64,000 nucleotides of DNA from Sulfurisoma sp. (GCA_030691075.1 JAUYFI010000063.1:1-64000); one strand, 5' to 3'. Shown: positions 22,911-31,951, counted from the first letter of the stretch. Notes: generated from the sequence alone by a model not told the origin. Numbers and translations: made by a program.

Positions 22911-24518
22911 TCAGGGGGTGCGCAAGGCGGCGAGCTTGAGCTTCTTCATCTGATCCTTGTCCATCTTGCTCACCAGCTTCGGCAACCACCCGGCCAATAG
23001 GTCGGCCAGCCCGGTTTTTTCTTCCGCGCTCCAGTCGGGGGTTTGCAGGGCGTCGGCGGCGAGACTGCGGGCGCGATTGTGGATGTCGCCATTCAGAGTT
23101 TCCTTGTTGTCGCCGAGCTGCGCGGCGCGGGCCTCGCAGAAGGCACGGAATTCCTCGATCCGGCGGCGGTTCGGGGTCATGGCGGCGAGTTCGGCGGAGC
23201 GCGCTGCTCGGGCATCGGCTTCCGCCTGCGCGGCGGCGGCGGCTTCGGCCTGGCGGTGGGCGGCTTCGGCGGCGGCGGCTTCCTGAGCTTCGCGGCGGGC
23301 TTCGGCGGTCGCCTGACGCTCGGCTTGGGCGGCGCGGATCGGTTGGCCGAGGCGGGCGAGTTTGTCGGCCACGGCGATGGCGATGTGGCGGTGGGCGTCG
23401 TCGCTGCCGTCAACCCAAATCCAGCCAAAGGGCAACAGGCCGTTTTGCGCGGCGCGCGTGGCGCTGGCGAAGCGCTTTTCGGTGGTGTTGGCGCGATAGC
23501 TGGGTGGCTCGCCCTTGGCGCCGAGGATCTTGATCGAGCGCACGCCGTCGAGGGTGACCGATTCGGCGCCGGAATGCCGGCCGACGCGCAGCAGGAAACC
23601 CTGGTGCGCGGCCATGAGGTCATTCAGTTCATCGCCGAGCAGGCCGGAGATCAGTTGTCGCCAGTCCGTTGCCAGCAACGGTGCGAATTGCGGGTGGTCA
23701 AGTTCGGCGTCGAGTTGCGGGCGGTAGAAGGCATTGCAGGCGTCGCACAGACCGGCCCAGTCGATCCTGCCGCCGGTGAAGCGCAGTTCGCCCCGAAAGG
23801 CGTCGGCCAGGGTTTCGCGCACGGTTTCGAGATAGACCTTGAGTTCGGGGGAGCCGCGTTCGCTGATCCGCTTTTTCTTGCTGACGGCGTAGGCGATGCG
23901 CGTCGGCGGCGCGGTGCGCTCGGGGTCGGCATGGGCGTCGGCGACGTGCAGGTGGCGGAAGGGATCGTTCTCGAACTTGCCGGGGGCGTAACCGAGTAGC
24001 CGTTGCTGGAGCTTGGCGGGATTGCGTTTTTCGTCCTCCTGTGGCGGCTGGCCTCGGTTGAGGCGGCTCAGCCATGCGGTGCGGATGCTGCCCTTGAGCG
24101 ACGAACCCGGTAGATACGGAGCGCCGTCCAGCGGATTGAAGGCGGTGCGCGCCATCGGGAACAGGTTGTAGACGGGGCGGCCGTCGCCGCCGCGCGCTTG
24201 CGGTTGGCCGGCCTTGTCTTCATATTCGCGGGCGATGTCGGCGGCGACGTCGAAGGTTTGCGCCGCCAGCGGTGCCAGACGGTCGCGACGGGCCTTGAAG
24301 AATTGCTGAATCGGGCCGATGGGATCGGGCTCGAAGGCGAGTTTGATGAGCTGGGCTTTTTCGCGGTCATCGAGCGCGCCGGCGAGGACGGCGGGGTCGA
24401 GCAGGTGCAGCAGGCCGTCGGCGATGACGAAGCCGGTCGGCTCGAAGACTTCGTCGCAGCCGACGTGAACCGGTGAAAGCGTGGTGATGCCGATGCGGCG
24501 GATGGCGACATGGCTCAT
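22911..24518 (-). CDS. csm5: Csm5, with long C-terminal coiled-coil extension
   Basis: A 535-residue RAMP-superfamily subunit of the type III-A complex, placed at the crRNA 3' end region. LSPVHVGCDEVFEPTGFV (N-terminal) and APYLPGSSLKGSIRTAWL (glycine-rich loop) are diagnostic. Typical Csm5 proteins are about 340-400 residues. Here residues from about 380 on form an Ala/Glu/Arg/Gln-rich helix (ERQATAEARREAQEAAAAEA and onward) followed by a 90-residue tail ending in MKKLKLAALRTP. The start overlaps the csm4 stop (ATGA). Confidence 0.9.
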   Translation of the reverse strand: MSHVAIRRIGITTLSPVHVGCDEVFEPTGFVIADGLLHLLDPAVLAGALDDREKAQLIKLAFEPDPIGPIQQFFKARRDRLAPLAAQTFDVAADIAREYEDKAGQPQARGGDGRPVYNLFPMARTAFNPLDGAPYLPGSSLKGSIRTAWLSRLNRGQPPQEDEKRNPAKLQQRLLGYAPGKFENDPFRHLHVADAHADPERTAPPTRIAYAVSKKKRISERGSPELKVYLETVRETLADAFRGELRFTGGRIDWAGLCDACNAFYRPQLDAELDHPQFAPLLATDWRQLISGLLGDELNDLMAAHQGFLLRVGRHSGAESVTLDGVRSIKILGAKGEPPSYRANTTEKRFASATRAAQNGLLPFGWIWVDGSDDAHRHIAIAVADKLARLGQPIRAAQAERQATAEARREAQEAAAAEAAHRQAEAAAAAQAEADARAARSAELAAMTPNRRRIEEFRAFCEARAAQLGDNKETLNGDIHNRARSLAADALQTPDWSAEEKTGLADLLAGWLPKLVSKMDKDQMKKLKLAALRTP

Positions 24519-25474
24519 GGCGTGGCATCCAGTTGCAGCGGCAGCGTCGGCGCGTAGCCCTGATGCACGGTGGCGGGTTCGGCCTTGGAAACGCCGGTGA
24601 GTCCCTGACCGACGAAGAGGCGCGGGGCGAACTCTCCCCGCGGGACGAACACCGCGCCGGCGGCGGCGAGCAGCACGGGGTTTTTGAACGGATGGGCGGA
24701 CAGCGCCAGCGCACCGCCGTGGCGGCCGAAGCGGGTAAGCACGCGCCAATGGCTCTTCTCGTCGTCGAAGCCTTGGCCTTGCGGGGCGCAGGGGGCGAGT
24801 GTCCAGTGGGCGGCCGCAAAAGTTATGCGAAGCGGTATCCCTTGGGACGGCGCTGGCGGAACGGCGGCATCGATGCTTTCGACATCGAATTTGCCCAGTC
24901 CGATGCTGGCGTCGCGGCCGTAGCCGGTGGCGCCGATGTTGGCAAGGAGTGCTTGAAGTCGATCGGCATCGCAGCGGGTTTCGTCGATCACGCACCAGAG
25001 GTCGATTTTCTGGCCGGCGGCGTAATGCGTTTGCGACATGGCGTAGGGGGCGAATTCGCCGTTGCCGGTGGTGCCGCTGAGGCGGTTGAGGGTGTTGTGG
25101 TGGGCGCTGGCGTGGATCGGTTCGTTGCCCTCGCCATAGGCGGTTTCGTCATTCACGGCGGCGGCGAGAAGTTCGGGCAGGGGCTTTGCCGCGGCGGCCA
25201 GCGGAATCCAGCGGCGGCCCTTGGCGGCCTTGCGTTCCTCGGGCTTCGTCTGTGCCAGAGGAGGCACGGTCGGGCGCGGCAAATACCCCTGCGGGAAGCC
25301 GTCGGAAACGACCAGCCACGGCCGGCCGACGGTGTAGCCGTCGAGCAGGCGGACGAGTTCGGCCTCGCCCGCCGCTTCGCGCAGGGCATGGCAGAGTTGG
25401 CCGAACAGCGTGTCGCCGGCCAGCGGGGTGCCGAGCGGTGAGCGCAGGGCAAGGGTGGCACGGTGGAGGTTCAT
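24515..25474 (-). CDS. csm4: Csm4
   Basis: A 319-residue RAMP protein that anchors the crRNA 5' tag next to Cas10. SPLGTPLAGDTLFGQLCHALRE at the N-terminus, HNTLNRLSGTTGNGEFAPYAM, and GYGRDASIGLGKFDVE (RAMP glycine-rich loop) are characteristic. It is joined by 4-bp overlaps to vapC upstream and csm5 downstream, so it is translationally coupled to a toxin gene. A segment near residues 205-220 (AAVPPAPSQGIPLRITF) is encoded by a degenerate dispersed-repeat copy. Confidence 0.92.
   Translation of the reverse strand: MNLHRATLALRSPLGTPLAGDTLFGQLCHALREAAGEAELVRLLDGYTVGRPWLVVSDGFPQGYLPRPTVPPLAQTKPEERKAAKGRRWIPLAAAAKPLPELLAAAVNDETAYGEGNEPIHASAHHNTLNRLSGTTGNGEFAPYAMSQTHYAAGQKIDLWCVIDETRCDADRLQALLANIGATGYGRDASIGLGKFDVESIDAAVPPAPSQGIPLRITFAAAHWTLAPCAPQGQGFDDEKSHWRVLTRFGRHGGALALSAHPFKNPVLLAAAGAVFVPRGEFAPRLFVGQGLTGVSKAEPATVHQGYAPTLPLQLDATP
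24818..24868 (+). repeat. Dispersed repeat, long form, degenerate, inside csm4
   Basis: AAAAGTT at the start and CGCTGGCGGAACGGCGG at the end match both flanks of the long form. The 27-bp middle is diverged but of equal length. The family assignment is tentative. Confidence 0.4.
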
Positions 25475-25866
25475 GGTGTCGCCGGTTCCGGCCAGGCCAT
25501 GAGTTCCAGCCCGTCAATAAAGCGGAAATCGCGCTGGTTGCCGGTCAGCAGGGGAATGTTCGAGGCCAGCGCGGTCGCCGCGATGAGGCAATCCGCGAGG
25601 GCAAGGCCATGGCTTAACCGATAGGCCTTGAATAATGCCGGTGCGAGTGATGACACCGGTATTGTTAGTGGGGCGTGCTCGAAGCGCAGAAGCGTCCGCG
25701 AGCATGCCGTCCATTCTCGCGCGTCGCGGGTGCCTTGCAGGAATTCAAGGACAGTGATGGTACTTATCGCGGCCGGTTCTGATTTTTCGATGGCGGCGAT
25801 GGCGTTGAGCGCCCGTGTATCGCCGCGCGAGAAGTCTATGAGCACATCGGTATCGATCGGGATCAT
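25471..25866 (-). CDS. vapC: VapC-family PIN-domain RNase toxin (between csm3 and csm4)
   Basis: A 131-residue PIN toxin. MIPIDTDVLIDF supplies the first acidic residues, TVLEFLQG the glutamate, LALADCLIAATAL the third acid, and LTGNQRDFRFI the terminal motif, so it looks active. Its ATG overlaps the antitoxin stop and its stop overlaps the csm4 start (both 4 bp). Translation of the toxin is thus locked between two other genes. It differs from the other PIN toxin in this operon, so the two were not made by local duplication. Confidence 0.9.
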   Translation of the reverse strand: MIPIDTDVLIDFSRGDTRALNAIAAIEKSEPAAISTITVLEFLQGTRDAREWTACSRTLLRFEHAPLTIPVSSLAPALFKAYRLSHGLALADCLIAATALASNIPLLTGNQRDFRFIDGLELMAWPEPATP

Positions 25867-26162
25867 TTCCCGGCGCCTCTCCAGTTGGCGCGCAACTGCT
25901 GCACATAGGCAATGCTGTCGGTCATTTCGGGACGGTCCGCCCAGATTCCGAAGGCAGGTTCCTGGTCAAGCGGCCTGTCATGGCGCGCGGGACGCTGGCC
26001 GGCCACCCAGCGGGAAAAGTCCATGTCGTCCTGATCCTTCTCAGGCGCCGCGTTCTGTTCTTGGCCATGGCGAGACAGCAGGAATTCGGCAAAGTCGGCG
26101 ATTTCCTGTAGCTGTGCCGGCGGCAAGGCCGAACTGCGGCTCAGGATTTCAGCGAGCGTCAT
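25863..26162 (-). CDS. VapB-like antitoxin (DUF2281-type)
   Basis: A 99-residue protein with an N-terminal helix of DUF2281 type (MTLAEILSRSSALPPAQLQEIADFAEFLLSR) and a proline- and acid-rich C-terminal half likely to bind the PIN toxin. The start overlaps the csm3 end by 14 bp, and the stop overlaps vapC. No separate promoter space exists, so expression should follow csm3. Confidence 0.72.
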   Translation of the reverse strand: MTLAEILSRSSALPPAQLQEIADFAEFLLSRHGQEQNAAPEKDQDDMDFSRWVAGQRPARHDRPLDQEPAFGIWADRPEMTDSIAYVQQLRANWRGAGK

Positions 26163-26880
26163 GTGGGGTCTCTTCGAACGGGTGGACAGGCAGAGCGAGC
26201 GGTGCATCGCCAATGGCGAGCTCGCGGAACTCGATCTTGCCGTAGCCGCGCGAGCCGGAACCACCGAGGCTGTCGAGTTCCAGCAGTTTCATGCCTTCCA
26301 GCACCATGGGCAGCAGATCCTCTTCTCCGCTGCCGGCGTCGATGACCTTGAGCGTGAGGGTGAAGTCGAATTCGGCGCCGGCGATGACGCGCTCGGTGAA
26401 GCGTGGATTGGCGGCGACGCCGGAGATGCGGTCGATGGTGTTTTCCGACTTGGCCTCGGTGGTGAGCAGGTTGCGGGCGTCGGCGACGGTGGTCTTCCAG
26501 TCGGCGTTGAGCGGGCAATCCCAGAAGGCCAGCCGGGTGGGGCCGATGGCGCCGACGAGTTTTTCGGTGTCTTTGTCCGGCGCGCCACCGAACAGGGTGA
26601 TGAGCTGGCGGCCGGCGGTGTTGCCTTCCTCCCTGGCCAGATGCTTGAAGGAATACGGGCTGCCGTTGGCGGTGGCGACCAGGCCATGCCGCCATTCGAG
26701 CAGGCTCCTGATCTTGCCCTTGAGCGACGATCCGGGAATGTAGGGCTGGCCGGAAAGCGGGTCTTTCACCACCGGGTTGTCGGTGCCGCCGATGCGCATT
26801 TCGGTGTCGCCGGCGCCAATGTGCAGGCCGGACTTGAGGACGATCTTGCCGGTGATTTTCTGGATGCGGGTGAGTTGCAT
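26149..26880 (-). CDS. csm3: Csm3
   Basis: A 243-residue backbone subunit of the Csm complex that cuts target RNA at 6-nt steps. KSGLHIGAGDTEMRIGG is followed by the DNPVVKDP loop, which should hold the catalytic aspartate, and then YIPGSSLKGKIRSLLEW. LGGSGSRGYGKIEF is the RAMP glycine-rich loop. ATG 26880 is taken; the ORF extends 9 residues upstream. It follows the DUF2442 gene by 16 bp. Confidence 0.95.
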   Translation of the reverse strand: MQLTRIQKITGKIVLKSGLHIGAGDTEMRIGGTDNPVVKDPLSGQPYIPGSSLKGKIRSLLEWRHGLVATANGSPYSFKHLAREEGNTAGRQLITLFGGAPDKDTEKLVGAIGPTRLAFWDCPLNADWKTTVADARNLLTTEAKSENTIDRISGVAANPRFTERVIAGAEFDFTLTLKVIDAGSGEEDLLPMVLEGMKLLELDSLGGSGSRGYGKIEFRELAIGDAPLALPVHPFEETPHDAR

Positions 26881-26896
26881 GGTGGGATTCCTTTGG

Positions 26897-27567
<671 letters not shown>

Positions 27568-27620
27568 ATTTTTTCTCCAGTGCGTGAATGCTACGGTGTT
27601 CTGTATCGGTGTTCCAGCGT

Positions 27621-27632
27621 GGCAAGCTTGCC
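27621..27632. promoter_or_regulatory. Palindrome GGCAAGCTTGCC upstream of csm2
   Basis: A perfect 12-bp palindrome in the 66-bp gap between yoeB and csm2. It is identical to the cores upstream of cas2 (17185-17196) and csm1 (30800-30811). No strong promoter boxes are evident here; TGGAAC-17-TAGCAT is a weak candidate. Confidence 0.45.
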
Positions 27633-27633
27633 G

Positions 27634-27891
27634 TCAGTAATGAAAGCGACATTGCAGAACGACCAGCGTGTTCCCGTCAATGCGATAGACCAGTCGGTGT
27701 TCTTTTGTGATGCGTCGCGACCAGCAGCCGGAGAATTCGTGCTTGAGCGGTTCCGGGTGGCCGGTACCGGCAAAAGGCGTCTCGCACGCCTCGCGCAGCA
27801 GCACCTTGATCTTGTCGAGGATGCGCCGGTCGCTACTCTCCCAATAGTCGTAGTCCTCGGCGGCGCGGTCGGTGAAGGCGACGGCCAGCAT
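27634..27891 (-). CDS. yoeB: YoeB/Txe-family mRNA interferase toxin (inside csm operon)
   Basis: An 85-residue RelE-superfamily toxin. WSRRITKEHRLVYRI and the terminal LQCRFHY carry the conserved Glu, Arg and His of YoeB, which cleaves mRNA on the ribosome. Start and stop share a base with the antitoxin gene (TGATG). Located between csm1 and csm2 on the same strand. Confidence 0.93.
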   Translation of the reverse strand: MLAVAFTDRAAEDYDYWESSDRRILDKIKVLLREACETPFAGTGHPEPLKHEFSGCWSRRITKEHRLVYRIDGNTLVVLQCRFHY

Positions 27892-28142
27892 CAGTCGATC
27901 TGCCGTGATACCCGCTTGCCGGCATCGGCCTGGGCGATGGATTCGCGCAGTCGTTCGGTATTCGCGGCCGAGGACATCAGGTGCAGGGTTTCGGAAATCG
28001 CGGCCCATTCGTCGGCCGGGACAATGACGACATCTCGGCCGTCGCCGCGCGTAACGATGCAGGGTTCCTTGGTGTCGTAGACGTCGGCAAAGACCTCGCC
28101 GAGGTTCTTGCCTTGAAGTCGTTCCAGTGCGATGGCGCTCAT
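27891..28142 (-). CDS. yefM: YefM/Phd-family antitoxin (inside csm operon)
   Basis: An 83-residue Phd/YefM protein. The N-terminal dimerisation and DNA-binding part includes EPCIVTRGDGRDVVIVPADEWAAISETLHL, and the C-terminal helix (TERLRESIAQADAG) would neutralise YoeB. It starts 43 bp after the csm1 stop; this gap could hold an autoregulated promoter. YefM normally represses yefM-yoeB, so toxin release could also change csm2 expression; that is inference. Confidence 0.9.
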   Translation of the reverse strand: MSAIALERLQGKNLGEVFADVYDTKEPCIVTRGDGRDVVIVPADEWAAISETLHLMSSAANTERLRESIAQADAGKRVSRQID

Positions 28143-28185
28143 GGGATATCTCCTAAAAAAACGTGGATTCAGTATAGCTGGCGGG

Positions 28186-30738
28186 TTATTTTCGCTGCCG
28201 GTAGAGCAGCAGCGAGACGGGCAGGCGATAGCCGCCGCGATGTTGCGTCAGGGCGTCGCCGATTTCTCGCGCGAGTGCATTGCCGGTGGCCTTGTCTTTC
28301 ACCAGCCGGGCGCAGCGGTAGGCCAGGCGCGAGCGCCACAGCGCATCTTCGGGTCGGCCACCCGCAGCCTGATCGGCAAGCTGCAGCAGGTTGTAGATGA
28401 AGCCGGTGGAGAGACCGCCGGCGCGGGCGTCGAGTTCTTCCAGGGCTGCGCGGCGGGCGCCGACGAGTTTCTGCCAGCCGGCCCAGTCGACGGTGATGCC
28501 CCAGAGGCTGGCGGCGTTCTTGTCGGGTGGTTCCTTGCCTTTCGGGTGCTGCTTGGCGTCGGTGAGGGCGCGTTCGGCCGCAGCGGCGAGATGCCGAGCC
28601 GGGACCTTGGGGTGAGTCATCGTCGCCCCCAGCGAGAACGTGATGTCGGGATGAGCGACATAGTCCGCGAAGGCACTGCGCATGACACCGGCCAGTTCGA
28701 TGGTGGATTGCCACGGGCCGATCAGGAAGAAGTCGTCGCCGCCGGCAAACACGGTGTAGGTGTTGCGGAATTTTCCGTTCGCACCATGTTCGCAGAACCA
28801 TGGCAGCCACAAGGCGAAGAAGGCATTGACTTGACGCGAGAGCCCCGCCCAGCGGGCGAAGGTGGGCTTTTCGAGGCCGCTCTGGAAGAGCGCGCCGAGG
28901 TTGTCGATGTCGCCCTTGAGCGTTACCAGGGCGGTCTCGCCGATGCCGGCGGCAGCGATGGCGTGCAGGGTCTTGATGTCGCCTTCATTGCTGTCGCCGA
29001 GATCGTCGTCGTTGAATCGCTCGTATTTGCCGTGGGCCTTTTCGGCGAGATCGAGGTCGTTCCAGCGTGGCACGTAGCTGTTGACGTAGCGCCGGGCGTA
29101 ACCGCGAAAAACGGTGCCGTCGGCATCGGGCTGGTCGAAGTCCCAGGCGCGAACCAGTGTGCCGTCGCGCGCAAGTTCGCCGTATTTGCCGCTGGCTTCT
29201 TCGTCGGCGACGAGTGCCAGCGAATAGCCGAAGTAGTCGAGTTCGAGCGCGTTGCCAAAGCTGGTGGCGTCACGCAGCACCAGCAGCCGGGCGCGCTTGG
29301 TGAGTTCGGCGCCGATCTTCACCTGGTCGCGCGAGAGGGCGCAGGAGGCGGGTCGGTCATCGTTGCCGGGCGTGTCGGCGGGGTAGCGACCTTGGTAGGC
29401 GCAGGGGCCGTGAGGGAAGTCGGTGGCGATGACGGCGGGCGCGTCACCGCAGAGGCCGAAGCGGCGATGCTTGGCCGTGTCGAGTGCGGCGAACAGATTG
29501 TCGATCAGCGTCTTGAAATTGCCGCCGCGGTCCTTGTCAACCAAGTCGTTGCACGTCGCCGGTGTGCTGGCGAGCCCGACGCCGATTTCGCCGAAGGCGT
29601 GTTCAATGCACCAGGCATCAAAGACGCGCCGGCAGTCGGCGACGGCGGCGCGGGCGGCTTCGGTGTTGGCGGCGACGATGAGAAATTTGCCGGCGGCGTT
29701 GATGATCTGGCTGGTGGCGGGCAGTTGCAGGGCTTCGAGCAGTTTGAGCGCGGCCAGTTCGGCCAGCAGCGCCACTTGGAAGGAACGTCCGCGCAGCAGC
29801 TTGTGGGCGTGCTTCTGCGTCTGCCCGCCGCTGGCGAAGATGAAGTCCTGAATGCCGAAAAAGTCGCCCTGGATCAGCAGCAGCTTTTGCTCGCTCCAGT
29901 CGGGGCGCTCGCGGTCGGCCAGAATGGCCGTGTCGCTAGCGCCGACTTTTCCGTTTTCGTGGTGCCAGCGCCACAGCGCCGTGGCGAGCGCGGCGACGGC
30001 CTTGGAGTGATCGTAAAGCGAGACGTCGGGCACGACCCCCGGGTTGGTCGCCGACGGAATGACATGGGTGAAGGCGAGCCAGGCGGAATCGAAATGGTCG
30101 AGCCACAGGGGCCAGTTGGCGCGGTGGGATTTCGGGACGGTATCCAGCGCGGTCAGGAATTGCTGCCACAGCGCGGCGTATTCGGCTTGCGCTGTCTTGT
30201 CGTCGCTTGGCTCGGCCCGGGCGCGGGTTTGCGGGAACAGGGCCAGGGGCGAGAGCGCGGCGAGCGGGTAGGCGTGATCGAGATTGCGCGCTGGCGCGAT
30301 CTGCTCGAACAGGGTGACAAGACGGGCCTGGAAGCGGTTCTTGCAGGTAAAGGCGGTGATGCCCTCGCAGTCTTCGTTGTATTCGTCGAATTTCTGCCGC
30401 TCGAAGCCCGATGCGGCGCGGTCTGCCGTGGCGACAATCCATTGCAGCAAGGTGGCGGGCTTGTGGTGCGCGGCCGCGGTGTTGGCCATGCTGTCGGTGA
30501 TGTCCTCGCCCATGCTACGGCTGGCGAAGGGAAACAGGTCGCCGCGCAGCAGGTCGGGAGCGAATTTCTCCACCACGTCCCAGACACCGCCGGTATGGGC
30601 GGCGTGGCTGTAGCGATACAGCGTCAGCAGCCCATCGTAGTCGCCAGCCAGCGGCAGGCCGGTCCGTTCATGAAATTTCCCCAGATCGTGCAACAGGGCG
30701 GCGAAGGCGATGCGGCAGGAGGCGTCGAGGAGGTTCAT
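28186..30738 (-). CDS. csm1: Cas10/Csm1, type III-A effector subunit
   Basis: This 850-residue large subunit carries an HD nuclease domain at the N-terminus (LLHDLGKFHERTG, H17-D18) and a GGDD cyclase motif (FAGGDDFFLIG, near residue 664) in the second Palm domain. It should therefore both cut DNA and make cyclic oligoadenylate when target RNA is bound. LIQGDFFGIQDFIFASGG is a conserved Cas10 segment. ATG 30738 is chosen; an upstream open extension overlaps the promoter. It heads the operon csm1-yefM-yoeB-csm2-DUF2442-csm3-antitoxin-vapC-csm4-csm5-vapB-vapC-cas6. GKVGASDTA near residue 265 is encoded by a variant dispersed repeat. Confidence 0.95.
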   Translation of the reverse strand: MNLLDASCRIAFAALLHDLGKFHERTGLPLAGDYDGLLTLYRYSHAAHTGGVWDVVEKFAPDLLRGDLFPFASRSMGEDITDSMANTAAAHHKPATLLQWIVATADRAASGFERQKFDEYNEDCEGITAFTCKNRFQARLVTLFEQIAPARNLDHAYPLAALSPLALFPQTRARAEPSDDKTAQAEYAALWQQFLTALDTVPKSHRANWPLWLDHFDSAWLAFTHVIPSATNPGVVPDVSLYDHSKAVAALATALWRWHHENGKVGASDTAILADRERPDWSEQKLLLIQGDFFGIQDFIFASGGQTQKHAHKLLRGRSFQVALLAELAALKLLEALQLPATSQIINAAGKFLIVAANTEAARAAVADCRRVFDAWCIEHAFGEIGVGLASTPATCNDLVDKDRGGNFKTLIDNLFAALDTAKHRRFGLCGDAPAVIATDFPHGPCAYQGRYPADTPGNDDRPASCALSRDQVKIGAELTKRARLLVLRDATSFGNALELDYFGYSLALVADEEASGKYGELARDGTLVRAWDFDQPDADGTVFRGYARRYVNSYVPRWNDLDLAEKAHGKYERFNDDDLGDSNEGDIKTLHAIAAAGIGETALVTLKGDIDNLGALFQSGLEKPTFARWAGLSRQVNAFFALWLPWFCEHGANGKFRNTYTVFAGGDDFFLIGPWQSTIELAGVMRSAFADYVAHPDITFSLGATMTHPKVPARHLAAAAERALTDAKQHPKGKEPPDKNAASLWGITVDWAGWQKLVGARRAALEELDARAGGLSTGFIYNLLQLADQAAGGRPEDALWRSRLAYRCARLVKDKATGNALAREIGDALTQHRGGYRLPVSLLLYRQRK
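29926..29950 (-). repeat. Dispersed repeat, short variant, inside csm1
   Basis: Minus strand AAAAGTCGGC then GCTAGCGACACGGCC. It shares the GACACGG variant with the copy in hrpA. In frame. Confidence 0.5.
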
Positions 30739-30766
30739 GGATGGAAGGCCGCGGGGGAATTCACGA

Positions 30767-30811
30767 AGCATATGCCGAGTAGGCACACCATGCAATGCCG
30801 GCAAGCTTGCC
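30767..30811 (-). promoter_or_regulatory. Predicted csm1 promoter with palindrome GGCAAGCTTGCC
   Basis: On the minus strand TTGCAT (30795-30790), 17 bp, TATGCT (30772-30767) is a good sigma-70 promoter about 30 bp before the csm1 ATG. The palindrome GGCAAGCTTGCC (30800-30811) lies 4 bp upstream of the -35 box, as at the cas2 promoter. It is also 25 bp upstream of the divergent crcB start. Confidence 0.55.
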
Positions 30812-30836
30812 GCCACCCTCGCGTAGAATTCGCGGC

Positions 30837-31220
30837 ATGAATGCGACTGCCCTGTCCGCCATCGCCCTCGGCGCCGTGCTTGGCGCATGGCTGCGCTATG
30901 GCCTCGGCTTGTGGCTCAACCCGCTGTTTGTTGCCGTGCCGCTGGGCACGCTGGCGGCCAATCTAGTCGGCGGTTATCTGGTGGGCGTGGCCGTCGCGGT
31001 GTTCCACTTCAACGTCGATCTGTCGCCCGAACTGCGGCTGTTTTTCGTCACCGGTTTTCTCGGCGCCCTGACCACCTTCTCGACCTTCTCGGCGGAAGTG
31101 GTGCATCTCATTCAAAGCGCGCGCTATGGCTGGGCGGCGGGCGCGGCGAGTCTGCACCTCTTCGGCTCGTTGGCGATGACGGGGCTGGGTATCTTCACCA
31201 TTCACAAGCTGGCGCAGTAG
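30837..31220 (+). CDS. crcB: Fluoride exporter CrcB/FluC
   Basis: A 127-residue four-helix membrane protein. [15 protein letters not shown] holds the conserved Asn, and [19 protein letters not shown] is the family hallmark with the polar and Phe residues lining the fluoride pore. It would export fluoride as a dual-topology dimer. ATG 30837 follows the csm1 promoter divergently. I looked for a fluoride riboswitch in the 98-bp gap and saw no convincing one. Confidence 0.93.
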   Translation: MNATALSAIALGAVLGAWLRYGLGLWLNPLFVAVPLGTLAANLVGGYLVGVAVAVFHFNVDLSPELRLFFVTGFLGALTTFSTFSAEVVHLIQSARYGWAAGAASLHLFGSLAMTGLGIFTIHKLAQ

Positions 31221-31228
31221 TCCTGCTT

Positions 31229-31252
31229 GCCGTCCCGCCAGCGCCGACTTTT
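31229..31252 (-). repeat. Dispersed repeat, short form, intergenic after crcB
   Basis: Minus strand AAAAGTCGGC then GCTGGCGGGACGGC, identical to consensus. It lies 8 bp beyond the crcB stop. Confidence 0.8.
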
Positions 31253-31294
31253 GATGGCATCTGTTGTCCGGCGCATCCGAAAAGGAGTGAATCA

Positions 31295-31516
31295 ATGACC
31301 GCCATCGATATCGCTGAAATGCCTGTTTCAGAAAAGCTGAAGCTGATGGAAGCACTTTGGGATTCCCTGGATACCCTGTCGGACGGCGATGTGGCCTCGC
31401 CTGCGTGGCATGGGCTTGCCCTGAAACAGGCGGAGGATGAATTGGCCGAGGGTGCGGCGCGCTTCGTCGACTGGTCGCAAGCCAAGAATCTATTGCGCAA
31501 GAACAGCCCGACTTGA
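31295..31516 (+). CDS. Addiction-module antitoxin (unstable antitoxin family)
   Basis: A 73-residue helical antitoxin: EMPVSEKLKLMEALWDSL, then SPAWHGLALKQAEDELAEG, and ARFVDWSQAKNLLR, the standard pattern of the family that pairs with RelE/ParE-like toxins. AAAAGGAG lies before ATG 31295. The toxin gene downstream overlaps the stop but is broken, so this antitoxin is probably an orphan in practice. Confidence 0.85.
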   Translation: MTAIDIAEMPVSEKLKLMEALWDSLDTLSDGDVASPAWHGLALKQAEDELAEGAARFVDWSQAKNLLRKNSPT

Positions 31517-31725
31517 GAATCCGCCTTCTTTCCCTCGCGCTCGACGATCTGGAGTCCGGCCGCCACTTTTACGAGAGGTAGCAAGCGGGGCTGGGCGATT
31601 ACTTTCTCGACTCGCTGTTCTCGGATATCGATGCTCTGCTCCTGTATGCGGGTGTCCACCAGAGGATTTTTGGCTACCATCGCACGCTCACCGACCAAGC
31701 AAACCGCGTGCATCAGAACGGGTAG
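31513..31725 (+). pseudogene. RelE/ParE-family toxin, inactivated
   Basis: Starting from TTG 31513 (overlapping the antitoxin TGA), the frame reads RIRLLSLALDDLESGRHFYER, then TAG at 31579. It continues in the same frame as AGLGDYFLDSLFSDIDALLLY and FGYHRTL before a second stop at 31723-31725. The sequence matches RelE/ParE-type toxins (FYExQxxGLGxYF), but the premature stop and decayed C-terminus show loss of function. Confidence 0.75.
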
Positions 31726-31744
31726 TTCACCGCCGCCACGGACT

Positions 31745-31895
31745 TTGTCTCACCATTCGACCGATCGCGCAGTACCAGGAGAGGGAAATCTTCGGGCTCT
31801 TCCTTAAGCTGCCGGTGCCGCAACGCAAGGTGGCGCGCGAGGTGATCGTGGCGCTGGCGCGGGCCAACCCGCTCTTGCCGCCAGCCGGAAAATGA
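31745..31895 (+). other. Unrecognised short open segment
   Basis: A reading frame ending at TGA 31893-31895 encodes about 50 residues including QEREIFGLFLKLPVPQRKVAREVIVALARANPLL. The helical, basic composition looks protein-like, but no start codon or family is recognised. It could be the tail of a decayed gene between two TA loci. Confidence 0.25.
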
Positions 31896-31951
31896 CTGGT
31901 GTGGCAATTTGACGTACAATTATCGGATGTTAGCCTGATGGAGTCACCGAC

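Noticed and set aside
26807-26830. GAGDT segment in csm3 resembling the repeat
   Set aside because: LHIGAGDxxMxIGG is the native Csm3 motif, and the DNA match to the repeat is poor.
30739-30836. Possible fluoride riboswitch before crcB
   Set aside because: The 98-bp gap shows a promoter and palindrome for csm1 but no conserved fluoride aptamer pattern that I can identify.
28132-30840. A 902-codon open frame opposite csm1
   Set aside because: Antisense shadow of the GC-rich cas10 gene, which has HD and GGDD motifs.
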